In this document: piece after piece, positions 48,800 to 60,559 of the stretch
Layout of the letters: every line of letters begins with the position of its first letter
Numbering within the stretch: the first letter of the stretch is position 1
Assembly (NCBI GenBank): GCA_021234155.1
Contig: JAJEKV010000057.1
Span: 3,069,821 to 3,133,820, forward strand
DNA: 64,000 nt
Origin: Isoetes taiwanensis
Taxonomy: Eukaryota; Streptophyta; Lycopodiopsida; Isoetales; Isoetaceae
Direction: 5' to 3'
Notes under the pieces: generated by a model
Databases searched by the model: none
What the model saw: the letters and a program-made list of their open reading frames with translations, nothing else
Told to the model about the DNA's origin: nothing
Made by a program: the position numbers and the translations under genes

Positions 48800-49115
48800 G
48801 TCGCGAAACTAATGACCTACTACACTAGTAATCTTGATGAACATCGCAATAAAGAAAATCTATGCTCAGCCAGCACCACGGTACCAAGCGATCTTGATGA
48901 ACAGCTACACTTATGAAGACCGCTATCCGAAATTATAAAACCAATCAAAGCAAGACCGCGTCACATCTTGATGAGCAACTACACTTATGAAGAACGCTAT
49001 CTAGAAATTATAAAACCTATCAAGCAAGACCGCGACCGCGATCTTGCCGAAAGCATCTATACTTATGAAAACAATAGAAGTTCTAGTAGGCAAGATCGCG
49101 GGCCGCGATCTTTGG
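48800..49115. repeat. Degenerate tandem repeat with GATCGCGGTCGCGATC-type palindromes
   Basis: Three to four units of about 80-90 bp contain ATCTTGATGA(A/G)CA.CTACACTTATGAA and GCAAGACCGCG. Nearby CG palindromes occur at 48703-48715, 49029-49043 and 49094-49110, and the same motif recurs at 44842-44856, 50182-50196 and 50456-50467 inside the nested transposon. Spacers are similar to each other and not unique, so this is not a CRISPR array. Confidence 0.65.
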
Positions 49116-50489
49116 CCGAGCTGAAATGTTAGAAAATACCTTCTCGACGAGAGTCCTTAGGTGCCATGGGATCGCTACCGGGTTCAAGATCTGAAATATG
49201 GGTTTTTTTGGAGTGGGTCTGGGGCTTCGAGGGTCGGGCGCTGGCTGAATGAAAATCGTGGAGTAGAAATTAGTTTTTGAATGTTTTGAGTTTCAATTTA
49301 TAGAACGCGTCAGCGAAATTAAATGCCCGCCCTCATGATGGCGCGAAAAAAACGCGTGCCACCATAATGGCGCCGTCGCCGCGATAATAATTACCGGCGG
49401 CGCGTTTTTATTCCCCCGACATTAATGCCGGGTCGTGCGAATATACCCGTCCTCCGAAAGGCCAAGAACCCGTCACGAAAGGTCTTTATCCACTTAGACG
49501 TCCCGTTCAATTTCGGTCATAATTTCGGACGACACTTTATCCACCATAAATGCCTCCAAAATATCCGGTTTTACGGACGGACAAATAACGCAAAATTTGA
49601 ATTCGAGAACAAACCAATTCAAGAAAGGGGAAAAGCCAATTCAAATTTCATTGTTTTGCAAGATCTTCGAGGCGCTGAGCGCCTAAAAGCCGGGCCAAGT
49701 TTGGGCAAGGATTTGTCGCAGAATTCGCATCCATTGAAGGCGCCGACGATGGCGCTGATAATCCGCTTGCAATCCGCCACTACACACTCTAATTCTGCAA
49801 TCGTGATCAATTCAGGTTTCTCCCGAGGTAAAAGGCCTATTCTCGATGCATATCCCTCACTCAAGTGAATCAGACGATCGGCAATGCAATCAATTTCAAT
49901 TATAACTGCAACCTCCGAAGTCTCCGTGACTAACATTCACTATGTATTGCATGGATTGATAAGATACCTCGATACTTTGTTGCAACTATGTAAAAATAGA
50001 TGTTCTAAGCAAAACTGCACTCGGTGTGTTTATTATACAATGTAAACGTGTTTCAAGTATATACTTTCTTTCTATGTGGATGAAACTAAACACCGCTTTT
50101 ATGACACTAAACACCGTATTACGTGAGGTAGGAGTAATGCCTTATTCTGTAAGTCAATCGTTTAACTTTGGTGCTCCACGAGATCGCGGTCGCGATACCT
50201 TCAACCATCTACACTTGCTATTGACCAAAGAACTCCCGGATATCGATAACTTAGAGTTGAACCCACTAGCTAGCCTCGAAATTTGATTTGCACGAAGTTC
50301 TTATTGAAACAAAATAGTGTGAATGCTTGCAACTAGCGCCGACCGTTCTTACCCATGCTCGATAAGATCGCGCATGGCGAATGTCGTGACCATTTCTTAT
50401 TTTTCAGTTCATATTTTTGTAGTGGTTTATGATCACGCGTTTTTACGCTCACTAGGATCGCGGCCGCTCTATTCACGACCTCTTGTTTG

Positions 50490-53400
50490 GAGGATGGCTG
50501 ATGTAATTCCGCTGTATCTGCTGGGGAAAAAGGTGGCAGAAGGAAGAGTCCACAATTTCGAGCGCCATCACAATTCGACTGTCCCGGAGGGTATGGTTGT
50601 CGTTTCAATTGTGAATGTTCTGGATGGACATTACGCTACCAATTCCTAATTGGAAATAGAAAAAAAAAAAATGGGTGAAGCCGTAGGGACTTTTGTGTTG
50701 TGGTACAAGAAGGACATTGTTGCTCCACTAGATAGACATGAGGAAGCTTGCACCCCACCGTGTCGATAAAAGGATAGACCGGGGTGATGAGGGAATGAGG
50801 GGTTAGCCACTAATGAGACGAATCATGTGCAAGGGCTTTCTAGAGATGAGTTAGTTGAGAAGGCGTGCACACTCATGCATGAATGCTGCTACATGGCTTA
50901 TGCCTATGGTGTTATCATTTTTGCCGATCCAAACCATGTCAGTGGTCGGACGAAGTTAGGGGGAAGGCTCGATAGCTCGCTACTATCATGAACATTTTTC
51001 CAATGCCCGAAAAGATCTCTATCGCCGCCAGCCGGGCACGTAAATGCCCCAACCGCATGACCTTGTGAGATGGCCCATAGCCCTCGTGCTCGTTGATAAC
51101 ATTCCGTTTCTACTCTTGTGGTTGCGGTGAAGGAGAAGGATGTGGAGAATGAACCTTACTCCATTAGACCCGAATTGGCATCACCAAAAAAGAGACCTTA
51201 CAAAGATGGTCAATTGGAGACCCGAACACGCCCAAAGACAGACTAAATGTGAAAGAAAAACTAGTGCCGAGGCTATTCTAGACTTCAGGTCATCAACGTC
51301 TTTGCATGAAACGATGTTTGTGCAAATTTTACATCCCGTGAGATAGCTTGCATGAGAACCTTTTATTGAACATGAAGTCCCTGAGCGCACAACTTTTGCA
51401 TATAACATGCTAGATCTTTGCTCTGAAAATGGTGTAGTCCGCAAACCGATGTTGAATAACAAACGGTGTGCGTGAAAGCATGGCATAAAGCCTATGGCAT
51501 TCCCATTTCCACTTTTACAAGTGGAAGAAGCTCTTCAATGACGGCCACGTAATTGCCGAGCACGCGGAAATACTTGGGTCTAAGAAGCCAAGGTCTCATA
51601 CTTTGGCCGGCAATGTCGCATATCCATGTTCATAGATGAAAACGCAGAGACGATGCCACACCGCTCAAAATTACGAAAGGGAGGGTAATGATAAAATGTT
51701 AAGAGGCTACCTTCGGTCTTGACTAAGAAGGATATACACCAAGAAGTAGATATTTCCGCTACTGAGATGACAGTGCAAGCATATTTCTCCTTCGTCATTT
51801 CGCCCGCTTGGAAAGAGAATCATTCGTGAGGTAGCAATAGCTAAGAGGATAGCATTTTCCAAGTGTAACACCCGTATTGTCATAAAGGAAAAGCTTGCTA
51901 AGACCAGAGATCCAAATGAAAGAAGGGTACTTGCAATAGAGAGAAAAATCACATATGACGCCCAGATTTCATGCGGAGCCTTTTTATCGGTCCCGGAGAG
52001 CTTTGTCGATAGATCTCCCGAGCACGCTTTAACCATTATACATGATAAGATGGATCAGAATAAGACCATGGTCCCTCGCCTAGAGAAGCTAGCAAAGTCT
52101 GTATGGAGGGGTGAACGACTGAAGGTCAGTGTTACAGGTGCTCTCATGCACGGCCATGGTATAGGTGCCTTGGGCCACTTCTCACTGGACCTCTGGCCTG
52201 ATGATTCTAATTTTCATGTGGGATCCTTGAATCATACCTTGAAGACACTGGAGAATAAATCTGAGGATAATTGGGGCCATTTGAGAGATACTGATCGTCC
52301 CGAAAAGCAAAAAAAGTGCAGCAATTTTAAACACAGATAACCTTAGGACAAAAATGATGAATGGCAGTAGAAATGATTTTATGCCTCCTATCAAAGGCCC
52401 CATGGTAGCAAACAAGTTGCCTAGGAGGCTTTACTTGCAGCTAGATAATTGCTCAGTCGAGAATAAGAATAGATATCTTTTCTCTTACTTGTCATACTTG
52501 GTTTGGTTAGGTGTATTTGATCAAGTGCAACTGATTCATGATGGTTGGACACACCCACGATGACATAGATGCCCTATTTGGAAACTACTCTACTCTAATG
52601 AGAAGATCAGATGCATTGACTATTCCGGAGCTTATGCAACTCTTCAGGCAGTGTAGTTCAAAGGCTCCTTCACCTTACCTTGTGACAGAGGTTCCTGATT
52701 GGAAGGAATTCGTGAAAGGATTTATCCCTGATAAGAAGGACCGTTTATGTGGTCACTTGGAACCTCTACTCTTCAAGTTTTGCATGAAGGATGGATGGCC
52801 ACTAATGTTCTACAAGATGAGGCCAGGGCATAGGGAGTGGCTCCCTGAAAAGGGAATCAGAATGTGGAAGGAGGATGCCCAAGGTTTACCTATGATTCCG
52901 AGAGGGTCACCTAAGGTCCTGCAGCCATATGGGAGCTTGAAAGATATAGGTGCATTAAGAGCTTCTATTGCCAAGTACATGATGCACTGGGCAGCTATTT
53001 CTAGAGCTGGCGATAAGTCATGGTCCAACACATATATGAATGAAGTTATTGACTACTGGTCCACCTTGTGCTGCGAAAGTGCTTGGTGACGCAGCCCCAG
53101 AGCTGTCATTCAGATTTCGGCCCAAAGACTGTGCAAAGTGCATTGGAAGAACCCGAAAGAGTGTTTGTGGATGAGCACATTGAAGCATCTCATTACGTAG
53201 GGCCTTTCTGGGTAGACCCAAGAACCCATTGAAATATTCGACCCCTACCAAGATGTCAAGAAGGGAATGCTCTTGCTAATCGGACCACATGATAACCGCC
53301 CGACATGGATGGCTTTTTGCCCGAACAGACCCAAAGAGAGGACCCTAATCTCCCACATTATGAAGAGGTGTTTGTCTCTTGGTTTGAACCTCATTGCGAA

Positions 53401-53555
53401 AGGGAACCTCATATGCAATGCAAAGATAGGGATTGTTGGAGCAAGAATTGGAGACCCAATCCTAATGACCCGCCACGCTACCAACCTTTGAAAACAATAG
53501 ACTATGGTTGGGCCAGAGAGACCAGGCCATTGTCGCTGGTGATCCCCAAGTGTTA
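50490..53555 (+). pseudogene. DUF7869-like transposase remnant
   Basis: The best part is 52430-53089: LYLQLDNCSVENKNRYLFSY, then, after a short indel near 52535, MMVGHTHDDIDALFG. DNC..ENKN and VGHTHDDID are signature motifs of the DUF7869 family, an RNase H-like domain found in many repeated eukaryotic genes and thought to be transposase-related. Upstream pieces (50490-50646, 51120-51560, 52050-52338) look like the N-terminal part, including VKAWHKAYGIPISTF. Downstream, 53305-53555 reads VSWFEPHCEREPHMQCKDRD and is Cys/His-rich. At least three frame changes mark it as dead. Confidence 0.7.
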
Positions 53556-53749
53556 GGTGTTCTCGGGCTTGCAAGAATTAGTGGCTAAAGAAGCTAAGGA
53601 CGATGATGAGAACTCTTGAGGTATGCAATGCTCTTTTACATAATTACTATATCATTCATAACATGAAAGTTACAATAGACTAGTTATTATTTGTTACGCT
53701 CTGCGTTTTCCATCTCAACACAAGAGCTCTTACACTATACAATGCTAAA

Positions 53750-54790
53750 CAGGTGATTCATTCACCTTCAGGATCTGTAGTAGTGATCCCTGATATCTCA
53801 TAGCTCATTCGCCAGAAGCCAAATCGATGGATCATTACACGAATTGACGCAGGGCAACGAATCTCAGCCCAAAGCTTTTCTTCGCAGGTAGGGATCAAGA
53901 AGAAGATGCCCTGCCTAGGCAACCAACAAGATCGAGAGGGCTCATTGAGCACTTGATCGCCTCGATGTGGTGAATTGATGAAGGCAAATAATCCATGTGA
54001 GAGGAATGAACTTTAGCCCCGGGTGAGAAGCTTTTATAGTGAGGTAGAATTATTGAGGTGAATTATTGGGGTAGACTTCTACCCATTATTGCTCGTGTAT
54101 AAGACCGTTGTATAAATACAAGTATAATACATCTTTTTCGTATGGATATATGTATGCGTACTAATATGCATGTTTCAAAACATGTTTGCTTGACGAATTT
54201 AGCTATGATTGAATTCAATGACAACTTTGCGTAATAAGTGGAGGTGGGATAGCACATCGTTACAATATACTCGCTAAGGTAATTGATATTACATCCTTAA
54301 TCGTAATGCTATTACATCCTTACTTAGTTATTAGGTACCCATGTCATTATTACATTATTAGCAGTGTGCATTCACTTTCGCCATCAACATCAAAGCTCGC
54401 GGATGCCATTCAGCCATAGATCTCCGATCGTGAAGCCAAGAAATATGGACTTTAACGCGAGTGAGCTTCCTCGCAAGCACTAGCAGGTCCATCAGCTTTA
54501 GATAAGAGCCATGGATCAAGCTTAACGCTATTTCTAGCACATTCGCCTGCATCGTTGTAGCTCAAGTAACACTTGAAAGAGCGGATGTGCTCGACAAGGC
54601 ATCGAGGAAGCCATGGAAGATGAATGGCCTCTACCCCCTCGTGAAGCCGTTTTTATAGTGAAGTAAAATTATTGAAGTGAATTATTGGCGTACGATGTAG
54701 GGCCATTATTGAGCTTATACGAGTGTCATGTACACGTACAAGTATAACACAAAATTTGTATGTATATGTGTATGTTAATTACCTCATGTT
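53750..54790 (-). repeat. Diverged ~610-bp tandem duplication with a conserved TATA box
   Basis: Block 53755-54170 and block 54358-54780 align over their right parts (for example TTTTATAGTGA(G/A)GTA(G/A)AATTATTGA at 54032 and 54651). On the minus strand each has TATAAAA at the same place (54038-54032 and 54657-54651), about 40-100 nt upstream of short frames such as the 64-codon ATG frame 54552-54358. The promoter-like part is better conserved than the coding-like part. No family recognised. Confidence 0.5.
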
Positions 54791-54840
54791 TGTTGGGGTC
54801 GAGTACTAGGTGAAAGTGTTCGTGCTTGAGCAAATAAGGT

Positions 54841-56345
54841 GTGCTCAAAATTCTCAAAATTGCGTTATTTTATCCAATTAATGAAATCATGCTTATATGG
54901 GAAAGCCTCTCTAAGGAGGCTAGAACAAATAAAGAACGGGAAGCCTTCAAGCATTATAGGAAGGAAGGCAACTTGTTGTACCACAAGCATAAGTTGTGTG
55001 TGCCCGGATCATCAGGTATAAGGAAGTTAATTCTTCACGACACACACAATAGCCCAATAGCAGGGCACGCGGGGTTTATGAAGACCTACTTCAAGATTCG
55101 AAGTAGTTATTTCTGGCCGGGAATGAAGAAGCAGATAGCCAGATATATTCGGGAGTGTCAGTTGTGCCAGCAGACCAAGGCAGAGCAGCTTCGAATTCCG
55201 GGAGCCTTGGAACCTTTAGCAGTGCCGAATGCGAAATGGGAAGTGGTAAGCATGGATTTTATCGCAGGACTTCCTAGAACTCTTCGAGGCAAGGATGCAT
55301 TAATGGTTGTCGTAGACAAATTATCTAAGATGGTACATTTTGTGCCTTGCAAGACTACGGACATAGCATTAGATACTGCCAAGCTATTTGTAAAGGAGAT
55401 TTTTAGAGTCCATGGCATGCCTCAGGAGATAATTTCGGACAGAGATTCCAAGTTCATGAGTGCTTTTTGGCAGGACCTCTTTAGCACCATCTAGACGAAG
55501 CTCTCCATGAGCACGGCTTATCATCCGCAGACGGATGGCCAGACGGAGCGCACGAATCGAATCATTGAAGATATGCTTAGAAGTAATGTGTGGAATAAGC
55601 AATCCAAGTGGGATGAGTACATCCACTTGGTAGAATTCGCCTACAACAGTGCCAAGTAGGAATCATCCCAGATGTCTCCCTTCATGGTAAACTACGTTTA
55701 CCAGTGCCTAACCCCGGATACTTGGCACAATCCTGTGTCAAAGGTTGAAGTATCCCAGCAGATGCTAGGAGATATGCAGCAGCTGGTGGAAGAAGTAAGG
55801 GGGTACTTATTAGCAGCAAGAAGTCGGCAGAAGAGTGTAGCCGACAGGCACAGGACCGTAAGGGAGTTCAAGGTAGGAGACAGCGTGTGGTTGAAGATCA
55901 AGGTGAAGCAAGCTAAGCTTCGGATTGGGAATTATAAGAAGCTTGCCCCTAGGTGGGCCAGTCCATTCAAGATCTTGGAGAAGATGGGCTCGCAGGCCTA
56001 CAAGTTGGATCTCCCGGCGCACCTTAAGGTCCACAAAGTCTTCCATGTAAGTTTATTGAAAAGGCACAATCCTAACCCTGATGAGGTCTTGGATATACTC
56101 CAACTTTGTTGGAAATGACAGAAGAGCAAGTTGAAATTGTGCCTGAGTTACTTCTTGATAAGTCATTCAAGAAGACTAGGAGGTCTCAGTTCCTCCAGTA
56201 TTTGGTCAAGTGGAAACACTTGCCCGTGGAAGACGCGACATGGGTATTGAAGCAGGATTTGGAGAAGCAATACCCAGAGGTTATGAAGGAGTTTGATGGG
56301 CGAGTCGTGTCCGACTTGGTCGACCCCGACTTGCCAGGAGGTTAG
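54841..56345 (+). pseudogene. pol: pol: integrase with C-terminal chromodomain, broken
   Basis: Zinc-binding HHCC domain (HDTHNSPIAGH, then CQLCQ), DDE core (MDFIAGLPRT; SDRDSKF; DGQTERTNRIIED), GPY/F-like region (PRWASPFKILEKMGSQAYKL) and KVHKVFHVSLLKRH. Stops at 55492 and 55657 and a frameshift near 56100 break it. The last frame (56106-56345) is a chromodomain: FLQYLVKWKHLPVEDATW. The WKHLP position lacks one aromatic cage residue, as in the variant chromodomains of many plant chromoviruses. Integrase inserts the cDNA, and the chromodomain can bind marked histone H3 tails in the family. Confidence 0.9.
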
Positions 56346-56389
56346 CTTAAGATGTTTCTTAGTTAGCCTTTAGCTCTGGCAGATGTATT

Positions 56390-56790
56390 CTAGCTAGTGG
56401 AATACATATGCCGGGCGATGATGAGATAAGCCTTTAAGACATTCTCTAGGCCGACATGCACCAAGAGGTGCGCATGACCAATAGGGTCATGCAAGAGAGG
56501 AAGTGAGGCACGGTGTGCGATGATGGGACATCGGTCAGATGCTCTCTATGCCATGATGCGGGGCTCGCACACCTGGCCATAGGGGGGTCATGGTGAAGGT
56601 CAAAGTGATCATGCGCGATGATGGGATCGTGAGACGTTCCCTAGCTTAAAACCCTTGGGGCATGATGCACTAGGGGTACTCGGCACCGAATAACCGAGTA
56701 CAAGGTAGCACTTGATCATGGACGATGATGGGATCATCTTAAATGGTCCTTAAGCTCAAATCCGAAAGGGCCATGATCGAGTGCAAGGTA
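56390..56790. repeat. Four ~100-bp quasi-tandem repeats after the integrase
   Basis: Units marked by GCGATGATG(A/G)GA near 56415, 56517, 56615 and 56720 (spacing 98-105 bp), each with a second mark GGC(C)ATGATGC or similar about 50 bp later. Confidence 0.7.
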
Positions 56791-57051
56791 ATTGTAAGGG
56801 GGGTGGTCCCCTAAAACCACAAATTTATTAAATAAACTAACGTAATGTGCTACTTGTGCAGGCAAGTGAGTAGCGAGCATCGAGGAGAGGCGCATTACGA
56901 GAAGATGGGGGACCATGATTTAGATTAAATTATGAACCCTAATAACTCTTATAGTAATGTTTTGAATTATTATAAGGAGTAACCTTGTAAAGGCTATATA
57001 ATTTTGTATACATACAAATATAGCCTAAAACTTTTGGCAATTAACTCTTAA

Positions 57052-57075
57052 CTAGAAACGTGTGCCCGGCGTAGT
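57052..57075 (-). mobile_element. Second Helitron-like 3' terminus
   Basis: CTAGAAACGTGTGCCCGGCG matches the terminus at 15379 (CTAG plus 12-base spacer and GC arm), although the hairpin is less complete. It lies in the retroelement's 3' region, suggesting a further nested insertion whose other end I cannot place. Confidence 0.4.
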
Positions 57076-57079
57076 GGAC

Positions 57080-60000
57080 GTGTGGAACGAATAGATATAA
57101 TGGAATTCATATATGAAAGTTCCTAGTTTTATCCATACTTGAAGAAATTGTACTTGATAAATATAAAACTTGGCTACTCAATTGTCTTCTTCTGTGAAGC
57201 TATAGATTAATTTGTTGCATATTCATGCCATCCATGTTTTGTCCATTCCCATTATAAACACATTTGTATCTATGAATTTTGCATAGAACATATAGGGTCC
57301 AATTTTAATAACAAAATATAAGCAAAAGAAATATATGTGATGTGATGACATGGTTCATATGTATTATTGCATGCCCCATTCATGAGCTGCATATTACACC
57401 TCCCACTTTTTTAGCATTTATAGAAACATAAATCTACAAACCCTAAATCCTAAAAGCATAAACCTGTGAAGCCTAAATCCAAAAGCTAAAGCTGGGAGTA
57501 GTAGTTGTGATTGATTGGTGATCATAAAGCCCTAAACCCTAAAACCCTAACCTAAATCAAAATATATTAATTGTCCAGCAAAGGTTCATCGTCAATGTTG
57601 GGCCTTAGTAGCTATATGCATAGTCCATGTTCACATCCTCAAAACGTTTTTGTGCATAGTAGATGCATCATTGAGAGAAAATAAGCAGAAATTAGATGTA
57701 GACTTTCATGCAAACTATTTCTAAAGTTTTTTGCATTGATGTGGATGAGAATTTTAAACAGCCTGTGACAAATGGTGATGTTTGCGGGAGTTGATGTTCT
57801 CCAACAATGTTTCTTTTTGTGGTCAAATCCTTCTTAAGCATTTGACCAAGATTTATACACTCAAAATCATCATTCATATGAAAATGTGAAATGCTTCATT
57901 AAACGTGACAAATGTTGATGTCTATGAAAGTCGATGTTCTCCATTAATGTTTCTTTTTGTGGTCAAATCCCTGAAGAAAAGGAAGCGGTTTGTACATAAT
58001 ATTTCATGAAACATTTTGAACCTGCTTGGCACCTTGCAATAATCACAACCATGTCAAATGCCAGATAATGCCCAAAGTCTACTTACACACAATATATTAC
58101 TAACTTGTGTTTAAGTATGAGTACCTCGTTACGTAAACCCTCTTCTTAAACACTGCCTAGTCCAGGAAAAAAAATTGCATGCGCACGCGTTTTTCTACAC
58201 ATGCATACTGGTAAAAGAAGTTGCAGGTTCTACCTCAAATGCATACTTCATATCATGAATTTCCAACGAATGCCCCATCCATCTGCAACATTGTCATGGA
58301 CATGAAAAGCCCACAAAAGCAAAACAAATTAGATAGAAGTAGAAGTATTCCAATGCCAAATTAGATCATTTGCCTCAGTGAAAAAGTGGCATTCAAACAA
58401 ATCAAATAGAAGTAGGAAAGTATTCCAGTACCGAATTAGATCATTTGCCTCAGTGAAAAAGTGGCATTCAAACTGTAATTTATATAATTTGTAGAAGCCA
58501 TAACAGTATCTAAAACACTACTGTCACCATAAAAATGGAAAATAAAAGTACTTCCTTGTTTCGGTTTTAGTATTTTCTGCCTGAAAAGCAGAATATAGTA
58601 CTTTTTAGAACATAGTACTTTTTGGATCTCATTCTGCAAAATCCTGTTCTTGTAGAACCTCCAACAGTAACATGTGCCCCAATTATCATATTTGTCCATT
58701 CTCTGCGGTGCTATAGAGAGTCATAGAGCTATAGCTATTACCTATAGAGAGTCGTAGAGCTATAGCTATTAACTGAGCTCTAAGATCTTCATCCAAAGGC
58801 CATTAAGTATTGTTACAAAATAGAGAAAATAGGAAACGAAAAATGGATCACCTTATGTAGCTAAATTCTTAAATGGTTCTCAATGTCAAATCAAACCACC
58901 ATGATCATAATAATTTACAACACAAATTGCAAGTCACAATAAATGAGGAAAACATGGGATGTTATTGCATAATGCTGGTAAGACACGCTATAATGAATTT
59001 CATATACACTAAATCATTTTTGAGTAGAAAGAGAGCTGGGATTTTTACCTCTAAGCTTGGTGAGACGTGTGAATTTGCATAGATCTGACCAATTTCAATG
59101 GCGAGATCTTCAACAGCTGTGACAGTGTTTCAGACCAGGGTTTATGCACAGGACAAAAGCTACCAGTTGATATGCTATTTTGCTAGCCAAAGGATTAATT
59201 TTAATAACGCCATGAACATATGTAGCAAATCTTTGCCCAAAAGCTGCCACCTTCAAAGAAAAACCTCATGTAAGAGCCATCATAATACACATTTATGAAT
59301 AAGCATAAAATCTACATAGAAAGAAGTACAAACCATCAGCTTGAAATTAGCTTCACTTAAAGCTATCAAGAAGCATCAAAATATGAATTGACTCCAAAAC
59401 CCTGAATCTAAGAAAGATTGTTGTTGTCGCTATCCAAATGCAGATGTGCAATACTGATTATTGTCCAAGCAAGATGCTTGCAAGCAAGAAAACATGAATC
59501 TGCTATGACTTGCAAAAATTCCAAAAATGAGCAAAGCAACTTTGAAGAGATTGCATATAAAATATATTTGCCAGACGAAGTTGCTGGAGCTGTTGCACGA
59601 CTAACCTGCTTCCAGCATTTTTTTGAGCGGAGGAAGAAAATATGGAAGGAAGCCGAAGTTTAAGCGTTTACTATGAAGGAACACGTTTAAGCAGAAGAAG
59701 AAAATATGAAAGGAAGCCGAAGAAAATATGAAGGCACACATTTACTTAAAGAAACAACCAGGTTCTGCAAGATTGAAAGAGACCCTTACCGGCTGCAAAT
59801 CCATTGGCCTTGCCAAAATCCGAACTCTGCCGTCCTCTGCTTGCCGACCTTTGCTTGCACCTATGCTTGCCGTTGCCAAGAAAATGTAACCAAGAAAACC
59901 TTGCTTGCTTGCTCTGGAACCCTAAATAAATCTGGCATTGGTGCGGCTGCAGGTCCTATCAGCATGGCGAGCACATCTGTCGTTTCTAAGAGGAATAAAA

Positions 60001-60540
60001 ACGGATAGAAGCTGAAAGCTTTTGATGCCGTCTTTGATGCTGCTCCTGTTTGCAGTGGAAGACCAATGATCCCAAGTTGTTAATGAACGATTCCTGCACG
60101 TTAGGTTCAAATCCAGCAAACAAAGAAAATAAAGAAGAGGAGAAAAGGCTCACCCTATATGAAATGCAAGATCAGGCCCATCTTAAGAAATTGTGGATAA
60201 AGATGGAGTAATTCTGAGGCGCCCAAGTCCTGAAGCGTCAAAACGTAGAGTAGATAAAGAGAAAATCTCGAACTTAAATTTCTTCTAGGCCTACGCGAAT
60301 ATAGAGAGGAAAGAAATCGCCGGTCAGATTCAAAATTCGCATAGGCGTCCCGCAAGCAGCAGAGGGAACACCGCATGCGGCGTTACATGCGGCGTTCCGG
60401 GCACGAAAACCAAAGCCCTCTCTTTTTAAAAAAGAAGATAGGAATTTGATCGTTTGAAATTAAATTAAAATTGTATGCTTATGTTGTTTTTGCAGGGATA
60501 GGGTAGGTTCGCCACCTTAGCGCAATGCTGAGGACAGCAA
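57080..60540. other. Long 3' untranslated region of the retroelement, with small repeats
   Basis: No gene is supportable. Direct repeats of about 75 bp stand at 57755-57830 and 57900-57970, and of about 73 bp at 58326-58398 and 58400-58470. A 31-bp tandem repeat is at 58711-58770. Telomere-like CCCTAAACCCTAAAACCCTAA is at about 57532. Confidence 0.5.
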
Positions 60541-60546
60541 TGTCCT

Positions 60547-60559
60547 AAGGGGGGGAGAA
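60547..60559 (+). other. Polypurine tract
   Basis: AAGGGGGGGAGAA directly before the right LTR; it primes plus-strand DNA synthesis in LTR retroelements. Confidence 0.92.

Larger units (their letters stand above)
44430..54835. mobile_element. Nested ~10.4-kb DNA transposon between RNase H and integrase (edges approximate)
   Basis: RNase H coding ends near 44410 and integrase resumes near 54841, whereas related elements have these next to each other. The intervening DNA holds a DUF7869-like transposase remnant on the plus strand, a divergent minus-strand partner gene remnant, GC palindromes, and a duplicated block at the right end. I could not define terminal inverted repeats or a target duplication by eye. 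An alternative is several nested insertions. Confidence 0.6.

Noticed and set aside
48800..49115. A CRISPR-like array
   Set aside because: The intervals between repeats are copies of each other, the repeats are degenerate and the setting is a plant transposon.
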